Below the pieces are notes generated by a model. That model was given only the letters and a program-made list of their open reading frames with translations. It did not search any database and was not told where the DNA came from. This document shows, piece after piece, positions 54,839 through 63,957 of a DNA stretch of 64,000 nt. Every line of letters starts with the position of its first letter. Within the stretch, counting starts at the first letter, position 1. The stretch is taken from NCBI RefSeq assembly GCF_000583655.1, contig NZ_BAKI01000007.1:30893-94892 (forward strand), read 5' to 3'. Position numbers and translations under genes: made by a program. Source of the stretch: Lentilactobacillus farraginis DSM 18382 = JCM 14108. Lineage in GTDB: Bacteria > Bacillota > Bacilli > Lactobacillales > Lactobacillaceae.

Positions 54839-55554
54839 TTACACACTGTCGTCAGCTGCCCGATCATACGTAATCGGTAATAAGCAATCGAACCCGGCAG
54901 CCACCTTTCTTAAAGTAACCGTTCCCTTGGAACTGCCAAAATACAAGTGAACCTTTTGGGGATGGGCCCGGTCTGTAAATTTATCGATTAAAACGTGAAT
55001 GGTAAAAACCCGCTTGGTATGTGGCAGCAATTGTTCGGACTGGCCGTCGTCAATTACCAGTTCATCGGTACCGTTTAAGATACTGCCATTTCCAATGGTC
55101 AACTGCCTGACACCACCGAAAGTCACAGCATTTGAAAAATTATTTTGAACCGTGTACTGGACCTTCAGATAGGTGTATGGGTTGCTAACCTTATCCAAAT
55201 TATAGTCACTGGCGGAATTAATCCGTTGGGCAGCCGTTTTCGGCGTATTGGTACAGATCTTGGCCCAATTAATCGTCGTAATCAGCTGGTTACGGGTATA
55301 AACCACGTTTCGTTTGGTTGAAATTCCGGTTAATTTAATTCTGCCATATTTGGCACTGTTGTAATACTGACCAATTTTATACAACGGCGCATGGTCAATA
55401 TCGTTGGGATCCTGTTTACGAGTGGCTGCCCGCTGACTGCTGTTTTTCTTCTCGAGGCTGCTTGACTGCTTATCGGCTGATTGATCATAAGCCGATTAAT
55501 TATCGTCTGCCCACCAAATAGAACGATGAGCAACCCGACAATGCACAGGGACAT
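54839..55554 (-). pseudogene. Membrane-anchored extracellular protein with frameshift
   Basis: An N-terminal span (MSLCIVGLLIVLFGGQTIINRLM) is followed, after one missing base near 55487, by a polar linker (DQSADKQSSSLEKKNSSQRAA) and an outer domain of about 180 residues (YYNSAKYGRIKLTGISTK, YLKVQYTVQNN, IHVLIDKF) resembling DUF4352-type immunoglobulin-like regions of Gram-positive envelope proteins. The true start may be a TTG at 55631, which would need one more base near 55612 and would add a basic leader before the span. Function unknown. Confidence 0.6.
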
Positions 55555-55760
55555 GATAAACCACCAGCTTCGGTACCAATGACTCGGTCGGCCCCTCCGT
55601 GGGTGTCTGATGATAACCCCTTCTTTCCCAAAAATTAAATAACGGCGCTATGTACGCTAAAAACTATAAATTAATAATAGCATGAAAATTCGACTTTCAA
55701 ACTAATTATTTGAATATTTTTGGCGCCCGTTTTCACTTGGTAATAATCGTGATTATGTAA

Positions 55761-55800
55761 AACGGGAGCTGGACAAAAGTAATTCTGTCCCGCTCCCGTT
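55761..55800 (-). terminator. Terminator of the amino acid antiporter, same family as 29833-29874
   Basis: AACGGGAG pairs with CTCCCGTT, with GGACA/TGTCC inside. The loop region ggacaaaagtaatt is the same as in the hairpin at 29833. Confidence 0.8.
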
Positions 55801-55830
55801 CGGATCAGCTATCAATTTTCAATTTTCGTT

Positions 55831-57273
55831 CTAAACACTGATTCGTCCCATGGTCAACAGTACAATTCCCAAAACTGCGCCGACTGCAATTGCAGCCGTC
55901 ACAACTGTTTCGATTCTTGAAAACCATTTTTCACAGCCGGCATCTTTTCGGGTCTTCATGAAAAGAAAGAAGCCTGGGATATAGGCAATCGCACATAATA
56001 GAACGAACTGTAAGCCTGCCATGTAAATACCAACACATTCGAAAATGAAGGCAAAAATGCCAATTAACAACTGAAGCCAATTTCCCTTTTCCCGTAAATG
56101 ACGATACGAATACTTTACCTGATAGGCAGCAACAAAGATATAGCAGATCACAATCGCTGCCGTACACAGAGAATAGGCAAAATTATAGGCCCGATCCGTA
56201 AACAACAGCGTAAATAAGAACAGTTGGATCAACGCACCGCTGATAATCAGTGAAAAAGTCGGCGCACCGTGCTTATTTTCCCGGCCAAAGATTGGCGGCA
56301 GCAGTTGACGCTTTGACATCAGCATTACCGTTTCCGCCGGCAGCATCGTCCACGACAGCCAAGAACCCAGCGTCGAAATAATCAAGCCCAGGCTGATCAA
56401 AGCACCACCCCAATTACCGACCATACTTTTAAAGATGTACACCATCGCCGGCTGATGAATGCTGGTTAACTCGGCTCGACTTAAATAGCCGTATGGCAAT
56501 ACCGAAGCCAGAATGTAAATTGCCAATAGGCACCCCAACCCCAAAATGGTTGCCTTACCGGCATCTGATTTTTTCTTTGCCCGTGAAGACATCATCGTCG
56601 CGCCTTCAATGCCGACAAAAACCCACATCATGACCATCATACAATTTTTGATTTGTGTGCCGACTCCAAGGCCACCGTTAAAGTTACCGCTGACGTTATT
56701 CCAAAAGTGTGCCGTAAAGACGTTGGCTTTAAAAATTAAAACTGAAAACACAATAAAGGTAAATAATGGAATCAACTTACAGATTGTGATCACGGCATTT
56801 AAAATTGCGGCACTTTCAACCCCCCGATTCACAATGTAAGTCAACCCCCAGGAAATAATACTGGCAGTGATAATTGCCGGAACGTTGTTACCGGATTTGA
56901 ATACCGGAATAAAGTAGCCAACCGCACTCATCATAACAGTCGCAAACGCCACGTTACCCATCCAAGACGACAGCCAGTAACCCCAACCGCTGATAAAGCC
57001 GGCGTACTGGCCAAACCCTTCTTCGGCATAGGCAAAGACACCTTCTAAATCCGGCCGTTTTAAGACCAGATTATTCAACGAAAGTGCCAGCATTAAAATC
57101 CCGAAGCCAACAATTCCCCATGCAATCAAAACCGGGCCGGGAGAAGCAGCTGCCGCCAAATCAGACGTCAGGGCAAAGACCCCGGCACCAATCGATGAGG
57201 TTACTACCATGGCAGTTAAGGCTGTCAGACCAATACCGCCAGGTTTACTTTTATGAGTTGCTTGAATTTCCAT
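55831..57273 (-). CDS. Amino acid antiporter, APC superfamily, basic amino acid/polyamine type
   Basis: 480 residues from the ATG at 57273 (AAGGAA seven bases before). About twelve spans; TAMVVTSSIGAGVFALTSDLAAAASPGP holds the helix-breaking SIGAGVF substrate motif, and NLVLKRPDLEGVFAYAEEGFGQYAGFISGWGYWLSSW is characteristic of the arginine/ornithine, lysine/cadaverine and tyrosine/tyramine exchangers. FVGIEGATMMSSRAK is the usual conserved loop. No decarboxylase or arc gene lies nearby, so the substrate is open. Confidence 0.85.
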   Translation of the reverse strand: MEIQATHKSKPGGIGLTALTAMVVTSSIGAGVFALTSDLAAAASPGPVLIAWGIVGFGILMLALSLNNLVLKRPDLEGVFAYAEEGFGQYAGFISGWGYWLSSWMGNVAFATVMMSAVGYFIPVFKSGNNVPAIITASIISWGLTYIVNRGVESAAILNAVITICKLIPLFTFIVFSVLIFKANVFTAHFWNNVSGNFNGGLGVGTQIKNCMMVMMWVFVGIEGATMMSSRAKKKSDAGKATILGLGCLLAIYILASVLPYGYLSRAELTSIHQPAMVYIFKSMVGNWGGALISLGLIISTLGSWLSWTMLPAETVMLMSKRQLLPPIFGRENKHGAPTFSLIISGALIQLFLFTLLFTDRAYNFAYSLCTAAIVICYIFVAAYQVKYSYRHLREKGNWLQLLIGIFAFIFECVGIYMAGLQFVLLCAIAYIPGFFLFMKTRKDAGCEKWFSRIETVVTAAIAVGAVLGIVLLTMGRISV

Positions 57274-57622
57274 GAGATAATTCCTTTCCTGCATCCCTTG
57301 AATCATGCATTCACCAAATTGTTAATCGAATTGCCACCAGTTAATCAGTTAATAAAATCAGAATCGTCATGATGCTTGGTTGCATATTAGAATAGCACGA
57401 CTTTGATGATTGATAAAATAATAAATCCGGGAATGCGCCATAACATCAATTCTTTTAAAGACGGCCATATTTTCGCATACCAAGATTAAAAAATAGAAAA
57501 AGTATTCACATTAAGCGGTTTCAATTGCAACCTTTTTCCAAAATTACCAGGTGCTTTTCTCCTCAATCCAGCTAAAGGGTGCTATGCTACTAACAGTCAT
57601 TATTTGAAATGGAAGCGATAAA
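57274..57622. other. Gene-free stretch with a cre-like site
   Basis: ATTAAGCGGTTTCA (57510-57523) fits the CcpA consensus except for T at the first G. It lies about 240 bp ahead of the antiporter gene and 100 bp ahead of tag. No other clear feature. Confidence 0.35.
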
Positions 57623-58125
57623 ATGAGTGATAAAACCAACGGTATTGCGCGTTACCATGCGCTGTTCGGCACCGAAATCCACGATCCTCGGGTTATGTTT
57701 GAAATGCTGACCGTCAATGTTTTTCAGCCAGGATTGAACTGGCGGATTGCCGCAAGCAAGCTACCGGTTTTTGACCGGGTCTTTAAACACTTTGACGTTT
57801 ACGAAATTGCTAAATTTGATGAACCGGACTTTGAAAAAATAGAAGCTGATCCCGAGATGATTCGCAATCCAAGAAAAATTCGGGCGGTCGTTCAAAATGC
57901 CCGGGCAGTCTTGAATCTAAGCCTGAATTTAAAGATTTGGCCGATTATCTATGGTCCTTCAAGCCTAAGGATGATTTGGTTGAAAACGCGCTGGTTCAGG
58001 ATTCGAGTACGCTGGGCGCGCTGGTCGCCAAAGATATGAAGAAACGCGGTTTTACCTTTGTCGGGCCAATCACCGTTGAATTGCTGCTGGTTGGCACTGG
58101 GATTCTCAAACGAATCACCCCGTAA
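57623..58125 (+). pseudogene. tag: DNA-3-methyladenine glycosylase I with one frameshift
   Basis: The start reads ARYHALFGTEIHDPRVMFEMLTVNVFQPGLNW, matching the Tag core (HD..LFE.L....FQ.GLSW), and the end KRGFTFVGPITVELLLVGTG. An A missing from the run at 57919 breaks the frame in between; adding it gives LNLKPEFKDLADYLWSFKPKDD. Restored, 167 residues. Tag removes 3-methyladenine from DNA. The zinc-binding Cys at the usual N-terminus are absent, as in some lactobacillar versions. The ATG has a weak GGAAG nearby. Confidence 0.75.
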
Positions 58126-58167
58126 GCCAGGTTTGAATAATTCAATTAGTAATTAAACAACAGCATC

Positions 58168-58206
58168 GAAAAAAGGCGTTCCGCCACTTGGCAGAACGCC
58201 CTTTTA
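58168..58206. terminator. Bidirectional terminator between tag and gpmA
   Basis: AAAAGGCGTTC and GAACGCCCTTTT pair, with GCCA/TGGC inside. Confidence 0.85.
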
Positions 58207-58224
58207 GCACTGACTAATTCACTA

Positions 58225-58914
58225 TTAGTCCAGCTTAGTCTTATTGGTAACGTTTAATTTGTCATCGAAATCATAAACGACCGGTTCACCGGTTGCCATT
58301 TCAAGATTCATAATATCTTCGTCTGAAATGTTTTCGATATACTTGGAAAGTGCCCGCAATGAATTACCGTGCGCAGCAATCACAACGTTTTTACCGTCAA
58401 GCAAAAGCGGTGCAATCTTGTCTTCCCAGTAAGGCATAACCCGTTCCAGGGTAACCTTCAAGTTTTCACCACCGGGTACGATGTGGGGATCAAGGTTGGC
58501 ATAACGACGATCATGAACAGCCGAACCTTCATCGCTGGCATCCAAAAGTGGCGGCAAAACGTCATATGAACGACGCCAAATATGAACTTGATCTTCACCA
58601 TATTTTTCTGCGGCCTTAGCTTTGTTGTGGCCTTGTAATGCACCGTAATGACGCTCGTTCAAACGCCATGTTTTTTCTTCAGGAATCCAAAGCTGGTCTG
58701 AGTATTCCAAAACGTAGTGCAACGTCTTGATCGCACGAGTCAAAACGGAGGTGAAAGCATAATCGAATTCAATGCCGGCTTTTTTGATTAATTTACCAGC
58801 ATTGATAGCTTGCTTAACCCCTTCTTCACTTAAATCAACATCAACCCAACCGGTAAATTGGTTGGAAAGATTCCATTCACTTTGACCATGACGAATTAAA
58901 ACAAGTTTTGCCAA
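58225..58914 (-). CDS. gpmA: 2,3-bisphosphoglycerate-dependent phosphoglycerate mutase
   Basis: 229 residues. [10 protein letters not shown] holds the phosphorylated His9; [21 protein letters not shown] and [13 protein letters not shown] with the second His complete the dPGM active site. The enzyme interconverts 3- and 2-phosphoglycerate in glycolysis. I prefer the TTG at 58914, eight bases after AGAGG; the ATG at 58920 is only two bases from it. A single gene with a strong terminator. Confidence 0.95.
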   Translation of the reverse strand: MAKLVLIRHGQSEWNLSNQFTGWVDVDLSEEGVKQAINAGKLIKKAGIEFDYAFTSVLTRAIKTLHYVLEYSDQLWIPEEKTWRLNERHYGALQGHNKAKAAEKYGEDQVHIWRRSYDVLPPLLDASDEGSAVHDRRYANLDPHIVPGGENLKVTLERVMPYWEDKIAPLLLDGKNVVIAAHGNSLRALSKYIENISDEDIMNLEMATGEPVVYDFDDKLNVTNKTKLD

Positions 58915-59033
58915 TATCATTACCTCTTTCTATATCTCTATCAGATTGATTTTACACCAAATCAACATAATTTTCAGCAGAATTCCAAAATTTTCTGTGA
59001 AAGACCGATCAAACTGGCCGGACTCTCAATTTT

Positions 59034-60101
59034 TCAATTCTTAGTATTTGAAGGATTTGGTTTCCGGCTTTGGCTTTGTAGGCGATAATGGCTCATCATG
59101 CCGTTTGACGCTAAAATATCCAATAGGAAGGTGAAAACCGGCACACCACAAATTAGTCCCCAGACGCCAAAGAAATGCTCGCCAACCAACAGGACCACAA
59201 ACGTGTAAAAGATCGGTAAATTGGTTTTGGACGCCATGAATTTTGGGTTCAGTACGTAGGCTTCCAACGCATGAACAACGATGATTGTGATGATGAGGTA
59301 TAAAACATCCTGCAAGCCGCCAACTGAATACCCTACCAGTGATAACGGCACAAACGAAATAATTACCCCGGCCACGGGAATCAAGCTCAAAATGAAAACC
59401 ATCAATGCCAAAACAGCCAATTGCGGCAAATGCATAAAGGCCAAAACAATTGTAGTCAAAACCGTATTGACAATCGCGATGAAAAACTGTGCTTCAATCA
59501 CCACGCCAAACGTGGAAACAAATTTCTTACCGAAAAAATAAAGATCTTGAAAGAACCAGTCAAAATCACTTTCTAAAAACAAATGAGAAAACTTCGTCAT
59601 CGTTTTTCTCTCAATTGCAAAGAAAAAGCTGAGAATCATTGACAGAAACAATGTGATTCCCATTGTTCCGACACCCGTAATATACTTCCAAATGAGTGAA
59701 ACCCCGTTTTTCATCTGTGCCATGATATTACTTTGCTTAATTAGCTCATTTACCCAGCTTAACGTTGTATCATCCGGCAGGTTATTGGGATCAGAATAAA
59801 AATCAACAATGTCCTTTGTTGAACTAATCGCCTGATCCGCAATTTGAGGAATATAAACGGTAATCCCAAAATACAGTCCCGCGACTACCAATAAGTAAAC
59901 AACCACCACAATGACTTCCGGTGGAATTTTAACGAATCGGCGAACCGTGTTGGTTAATTTAACGACCAACAAACAAAAGATAAATGTTAATAAAAACGTA
60001 CTCATCATACTCCGGGCAAAATATAAAATAAGGATAACCAGTCCTAAAACCGTAAACCTTCTAAGCGGCACATTACTCACAAATTTGGCCCAATTTGACA
60101 A
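59034..60101 (-). CDS. AI-2E family membrane protein
   Basis: 355 residues from a TTG at 60101, eight bases after GGAGGGG. About eight spans with the family pattern: an early pair of spans, a soluble part with VDFYSDPNNLPDDTTLSWVN, then SLIPVAGVIISFVPLSLVGYS and ALEAYVLNPKFMASKTNLPIFYTFVVLLVGEHFFGVWGLICGVP near the end. The name comes from TqsA; members are transporters, some Na+/H+ antiporters, and no link with autoinducer-2 is implied. Confidence 0.85.
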   Translation of the reverse strand: MSNWAKFVSNVPLRRFTVLGLVILILYFARSMMSTFLLTFIFCLLVVKLTNTVRRFVKIPPEVIVVVVYLLVVAGLYFGITVYIPQIADQAISSTKDIVDFYSDPNNLPDDTTLSWVNELIKQSNIMAQMKNGVSLIWKYITGVGTMGITLFLSMILSFFFAIERKTMTKFSHLFLESDFDWFFQDLYFFGKKFVSTFGVVIEAQFFIAIVNTVLTTIVLAFMHLPQLAVLALMVFILSLIPVAGVIISFVPLSLVGYSVGGLQDVLYLIITIIVVHALEAYVLNPKFMASKTNLPIFYTFVVLLVGEHFFGVWGLICGVPVFTFLLDILASNGMMSHYRLQSQSRKPNPSNTKN

Positions 60102-60242
60102 AGAACCACCCCTCCAAATAATTCTAATCTCTGGCATTTATCTTACGCTTTTGCATCAGTTTCTCATAATAAATGTGACAGAATTAACGACAAATTAAGA
60201 AACTTTAATAGTTTACTGATTCTGCCGGTTTTTCAAGAATAA

Positions 60243-60292
60243 AAAATTGCTGATACCGGTAGTTAGTCGTATCAACAATTTTCGCTCATTTA
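60243..60292 (-). terminator. Terminator of the 313-aa envelope protein gene
   Basis: AAAATTG-TGATAC pairs with GTATCA-CAATTTT. Confidence 0.75.
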
Positions 60293-60306
60293 AATAATTC
60301 ACCGGT

Positions 60307-61248
60307 TCACTTATATCGTTCCTTAACATACTGTCCAATCGATTCATGCTGGTCATGAGCGCCTTTAATAATGTTTTTAACATCTTGGTCACTCATTGCG
60401 TTGGAATCGATGCCAGCGGCGCTAATCTGCTTTCTGGCGCTGGTTACTTGGGAAGCCGTGATCTGTTTACCATTAATCTGATTTTTCTTTGGGTTAACGG
60501 TATATTCATTTGATCCCTTGTAAGCTTTTGCGGCTTTCTTTTCGGACGGTGTCAAGCTGGCGCTACTGTTAGGGGCAACATTCGGTGTGTTAACACTACT
60601 ACTCGTTGAGGATGTTGGCCCAAAGCTGCTGCTTGTCGAGGAACTACCGGCTGGTGTAGTGGCACCGGTGTCGCCTGTCGGGCTGCCGGTTAAAGCTGCA
60701 TTATTTTTAGCCCGCAATTGTTTGGCCTTTTTCAGGATTGCTTTGTAGTAGTTCTGCTTAGCGGTTGGGTCAGTAAAAATCTTATTCAGGGTACTATTGG
60801 ACTTCGTATAATTTCCTTCCCCGGTTTCATTCAAAGCCTGGTTATAAATCTGATTATATTTCTTGATATTCCCTTGAATCGTTTTAATCGTTGCCAACTT
60901 ATTCTTTGAACGATCCTTTAACGTCTCGTTACCGTTTTTAGCGTCTACTACTGATTGATAGCCGTCTTTGGCGCTCTCATAATCACGATCGTTAAATGAA
61001 TCATTGGCAGCCAAATAATTCTGCGTCTGACCCAATAATCGGGTAGCCTTTTTATCATTCGGTTTTCTCTTTAAAGCATTTGTAAACGAAGTTTCCGCGG
61101 CAATATAGCGTTTATTGGAAATCTGAAGGCTGGCCCGCTGCATCGAATCATTATATAATTTCTCGTTCTGAGAATGACGGGCGTATGCGTAACCACCCAC
61201 TGAAGCGGCAATAACAATGGTGATTACAATCCAAATCCACTTTTTCAA
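60307..61248 (-). CDS. Membrane-anchored protein with TPR-like repeats
   Basis: 313 residues from a TTG behind AGGAGGG. An N-terminal span (IWIVITIVIAASVGGYAYA) leads to a helical region at 38-185 with TPR-like elements (ISNKRYIAAETSFTNALKRKPND, FNDRDYESAKDGYQSVVDA), then a Ser/Thr/Gly/Pro linker and a C-terminal basic domain (SLTPSEKKAAKAYKGS). The chain lies outside the membrane if the anchor is type II. It may act as a scaffold at the envelope. The gene stands next to two secreted protein genes on the same strand, each with its own terminator. Confidence 0.7.
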   Translation of the reverse strand: MKKWIWIVITIVIAASVGGYAYARHSQNEKLYNDSMQRASLQISNKRYIAAETSFTNALKRKPNDKKATRLLGQTQNYLAANDSFNDRDYESAKDGYQSVVDAKNGNETLKDRSKNKLATIKTIQGNIKKYNQIYNQALNETGEGNYTKSNSTLNKIFTDPTAKQNYYKAILKKAKQLRAKNNAALTGSPTGDTGATTPAGSSSTSSSFGPTSSTSSSVNTPNVAPNSSASLTPSEKKAAKAYKGSNEYTVNPKKNQINGKQITASQVTSARKQISAAGIDSNAMSDQDVKNIIKGAHDQHESIGQYVKERYK

Positions 61249-61345
61249 AGTAAGCCCTCCTAAGAATTAATTATTCATCATTATTATACCATTATGCCGG
61301 TGGGGCTTAAAATAGTTGACGTGCCGGAATCAATTCCGTGACCCA

Positions 61346-61391
61346 ACGACAAGAAAAACGACCATCTGGTTAAATGATCGTTTTTCTCGTT
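61346..61391 (-). terminator. Terminator of the 390-aa secreted protein gene
   Basis: AGAAAAACGA and TCGTTTTTCT pair, with CAT/ATG inside. Confidence 0.85.
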
Positions 61392-61440
61392 AATGATTAT
61401 GGGAAGGCACGGGAAACTTTAGTTGAAACGGGAATGGTAG

Positions 61441-62613
61441 TTATTTGGTTTGGGGAGCTTGTTGTGACTGAAGTTTTTGAATCTGTGCGTTATTTTGGGA
61501 AATTTCATTTTGAAACTTAGTTCGACTTACCCTAAAATTCGTCATAATGTTCTTATAATTTTCCCTATCTTTATCAATCTCTTGTTGCTTTTTGTTAATC
61601 TCAAATTGCAACTTCTCTTCAGCAGATTTATTTTGCAAACTTAGTTCTCCCCCGCTTCCAATCGCAGAAAGCTTCTTACTTTCAACTTGATTAAATTTCA
61701 CTTGCAAATTATGCAACTGGCGTTTTTGCTCTTGAATATCAGAGAAATTATCTGATTCCAGATTTTCATCCATTTTACAAATAGATTTAGTCAGTTGATC
61801 GACATCTGCACCGTTTTGTTTATTTGCATTTTGAAGCTTAACAATTTCATCAGTGACCTGGTTAGTATGATTAATACTCTTTGCCGGTCCACTACCACCA
61901 AATGCCTGCCGATTCAACCCAGCCAAAAAGTTCAAGAACCGCTGATGAAGATTCATCCACGCATTCCACAATGTGTTCAGTAAGTCCGTCCGCAGGTTGC
62001 CGGTTACCAAACCATTAATCCGATTTAACAGCTGTTGCAGCTGTGAATCTATCGAAGTCCGCCAAAACGGGGTCATGGTTTGACGACCCGTTTGGAAATT
62101 ATCCATTTGCAGGTTCAATTGGGCAATATCATTGCTGACTTTGTCGGCTTCAACATCTGCTTGGCTGCCAACCGTTGTTGGCTTTGGCGCACTTGATTGA
62201 GCCGCTTGCGCTTGGGGTGCTGTCGGGGTTGTCGGGGTTGTCGGAGCTGGTGACGTTGGGACAACCGGCTTGATTTTAGCCGCCTTTTTCGTCAATCCCT
62301 TTACCTGGAAGCCGATTGATTTGGTCTTATAACCGGCTTTGGAAATGCTAACCTGATATTTCCAGCCGCCCTTGAGTTTGTGCTTCAATTTCAACACAAA
62401 ATGACCGTGGCGATCAGCTTTGGCTACCCCATAAGTAACCGTGCCACGAGTCAGCTTAATGTGCGCACCGCGAACGGTTTTACCGGTGATCTTTTTGGCA
62501 CTTGCACTCGCTGGGGTCACCTTAGCCTTTAAAGCTGCTGTTTTGGCCTGAGCGGCTGTCGTTCCCATGAATGCTACCGGCACCACTAAAGCGGATAAAA
62601 TGTATTTATTCAT
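61441..62613 (-). CDS. Secreted protein with an Ig-like domain and coiled coil
   Basis: 390 residues from the ATG at 62613 (GGAGG nearby). Signal peptide to AAQA near 24. About 30-110 looks like a bacterial Ig-like/carboxypeptidase-regulatory beta sandwich (ITGKTVRGAHIKLTRGTVTY, GHFVLKLKHKLKGGWKYQVSISKAGY). A Pro/Thr linker follows, then about 150-390 is almost wholly helical and Gln/Asn/Lys-rich with heptad-like spacing (LQFEINKKQQEIDKDRENY). No LPxTG or LysM. It could be a surface fibre or a wall-associated spacer; no enzyme motif is seen. Confidence 0.7.
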   Translation of the reverse strand: MNKYILSALVVPVAFMGTTAAQAKTAALKAKVTPASASAKKITGKTVRGAHIKLTRGTVTYGVAKADRHGHFVLKLKHKLKGGWKYQVSISKAGYKTKSIGFQVKGLTKKAAKIKPVVPTSPAPTTPTTPTAPQAQAAQSSAPKPTTVGSQADVEADKVSNDIAQLNLQMDNFQTGRQTMTPFWRTSIDSQLQQLLNRINGLVTGNLRTDLLNTLWNAWMNLHQRFLNFLAGLNRQAFGGSGPAKSINHTNQVTDEIVKLQNANKQNGADVDQLTKSICKMDENLESDNFSDIQEQKRQLHNLQVKFNQVESKKLSAIGSGGELSLQNKSAEEKLQFEINKKQQEIDKDRENYKNIMTNFRVSRTKFQNEISQNNAQIQKLQSQQAPQTK

Positions 62614-62713
62614 CAAATTCCTCCAAGAATCGTTATTAGTGAACACGTTAGGCCGCTTTTCGATTTTCGTTTTATTACCTTCCCCCAAAAAGATTTAATA
62701 ATTTTAATCAAAA

Positions 62714-62772
62714 AAAGAACCCAACCTTGCCCACATAATTTAAATACGTAAACAAGTTGGATTCCTTTTTAT
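62714..62772 (-). terminator. Terminator of the 138-aa secreted protein gene
   Basis: AAAAAGAACCCAACCTTG pairs imperfectly with CAAGTTGGATTCCTTTTT. Confidence 0.75.
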
Positions 62773-62804
62773 TTTTGAAAATTATTTTAAAAAATGACGG
62801 TTTC

Positions 62805-63221
62805 TTAGTCAGCCTGCTTGAATTGGCCAGCAGTTAAAGCTGACGCTGCAACCCAGCCATGACCTTTAACGTAAAAGAATGTCTTGGACTTGGTTGTCTT
62901 AGTCGCAGCTGTCTTAACTGATTTGGTAACATAATACGTTGTGGCAGCCTTCAACTTACCTTTCTTCGTCAAGGTAAAGGATGGTGAATCAGCACCAATT
63001 GAAGCTTTATATAAAGTTGGTGCAGCATCCTTAGTATGATATACCTTTGCCTTGCTAAAGAAGTTTGTGCCGTTCTTAGCAATTGTATACTTGTAAGTTG
63101 TCTTATTTGCTGCTTGGGTTGTTTGAACAGTTTGAGTTGAAGCAGAAGCCGCCAGTGGTGCGGTAAATGCTAATGGAAATGCCAAGGCAGCGGTTGCAAT
63201 TAATACATTCATTTTTTTCAT
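62805..63221 (-). CDS. Small secreted basic protein, SLAP-like
   Basis: 138 residues. Signal peptide to AASAS near 28; GGAGGG precedes the ATG. The mature part is basic and beta-rich, with Y-T/F-x-K-x-hydrophobic repeats (NFFSKAKVYHTKDAAPTLYKA, LKAATTYYVTKSVKTAA) and a closing YVKGHGWVAASALT that resembles surface-layer and SH3-like wall-binding modules of lactobacilli. It may cover or bind the wall. Well expressed by its look: near-consensus promoter, strong ribosome site and terminator. Confidence 0.7.
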   Translation of the reverse strand: MKKMNVLIATAALAFPLAFTAPLAASASTQTVQTTQAANKTTYKYTIAKNGTNFFSKAKVYHTKDAAPTLYKASIGADSPSFTLTKKGKLKAATTYYVTKSVKTAATKTTKSKTFFYVKGHGWVAASALTAGQFKQAD

Positions 63222-63549
63222 GATCTAAATCCCTCCTAAACTTTAATGACTAGAGTATATTCTGTTACAGAATTATTTCAAACAAAGAGTTGCTTTTTCT
63301 ATTCAGCTTAAGAATATTTTAAATAAATTAGCTCTTCAAAGCATTGATATGCTAATGCTTAGAGAGATTACAAATTGTTTTATTTTCTCCTAAGATGGGC
63401 TTGTGTTGTTACAAAAGTATTACATTTCCGGATGGCTATCAACATTCAAATACTAATTTTTGATCATTTCCTTTCGAAATAAACCCAAACATAGTATGAT
63501 TAATTCAATTGGCAACAACGACTACGTTAAGTTTGAAAGGAGCCTATTT
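63222..63549. other. Divergent intergenic region with promoter and a hairpin
   Basis: On the minus strand TTGAAA (63276-63281 on plus) and TATACT (63254-63259) are 16 bp apart and would drive the secreted protein gene. AAGCATT and AATGCTT (about 63337-63361) form an eight-bp hairpin of unknown use in the middle. Confidence 0.5.
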
Positions 63550-63930
63550 ATGGCTAACGATTCAGAAGACTTTATTAAACAGCATATGTTTGGAAATCCC
63601 CAGATTAAACCTGATGAAAAGCGGGCATTTCTGGGCAATTTTCGTGAACGGGTTGCGATTGCGCTAACCATTTCCCAGCTTGGTCAATCCCAAACAAAAG
63701 ACATGGTTACCAAAATTTTCGATCAATATCCCGAATATCGGGCTTACTTAAACGGTAAAATGCCCCAGTCATTAATCGATGATTACATGGGATTAGCCAT
63801 CGATCATCATTATCAATTTACTATTTTAGTTCAAAACGGCGTCCGGGTTGACCAGCCGGTTGGTCCAAATGATTTTGGCCTGGTAGTGGCCGATCCCAAA
63901 AATAAAATCAAGCGCCGCATTTTAATTTAA
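63550..63930 (+). CDS. YueI family protein (DUF1694)
   Basis: 126 residues from the ATG at 63550, directly behind AAAGGAG. The chain reads IKPDEKRAFLGNFRERVAIALTISQLGQ, then FDQYPEYRAYLNGKMPQSLIDDYMGLAIDHHYQFTIL, which is the YueI pattern in Firmicutes. Its function is unknown. The upstream in-frame extension has no ribosome site. Confidence 0.85.
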   Translation: MANDSEDFIKQHMFGNPQIKPDEKRAFLGNFRERVAIALTISQLGQSQTKDMVTKIFDQYPEYRAYLNGKMPQSLIDDYMGLAIDHHYQFTILVQNGVRVDQPVGPNDFGLVVADPKNKIKRRILI

Positions 63931-63957
63931 TTGACCAAATCATTTCAAGAGCTACAA

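Noticed and set aside
59034..60101. Autoinducer-2 exporter as a function
   Set aside because: The family name is historical; sequence alone does not support AI-2 transport.
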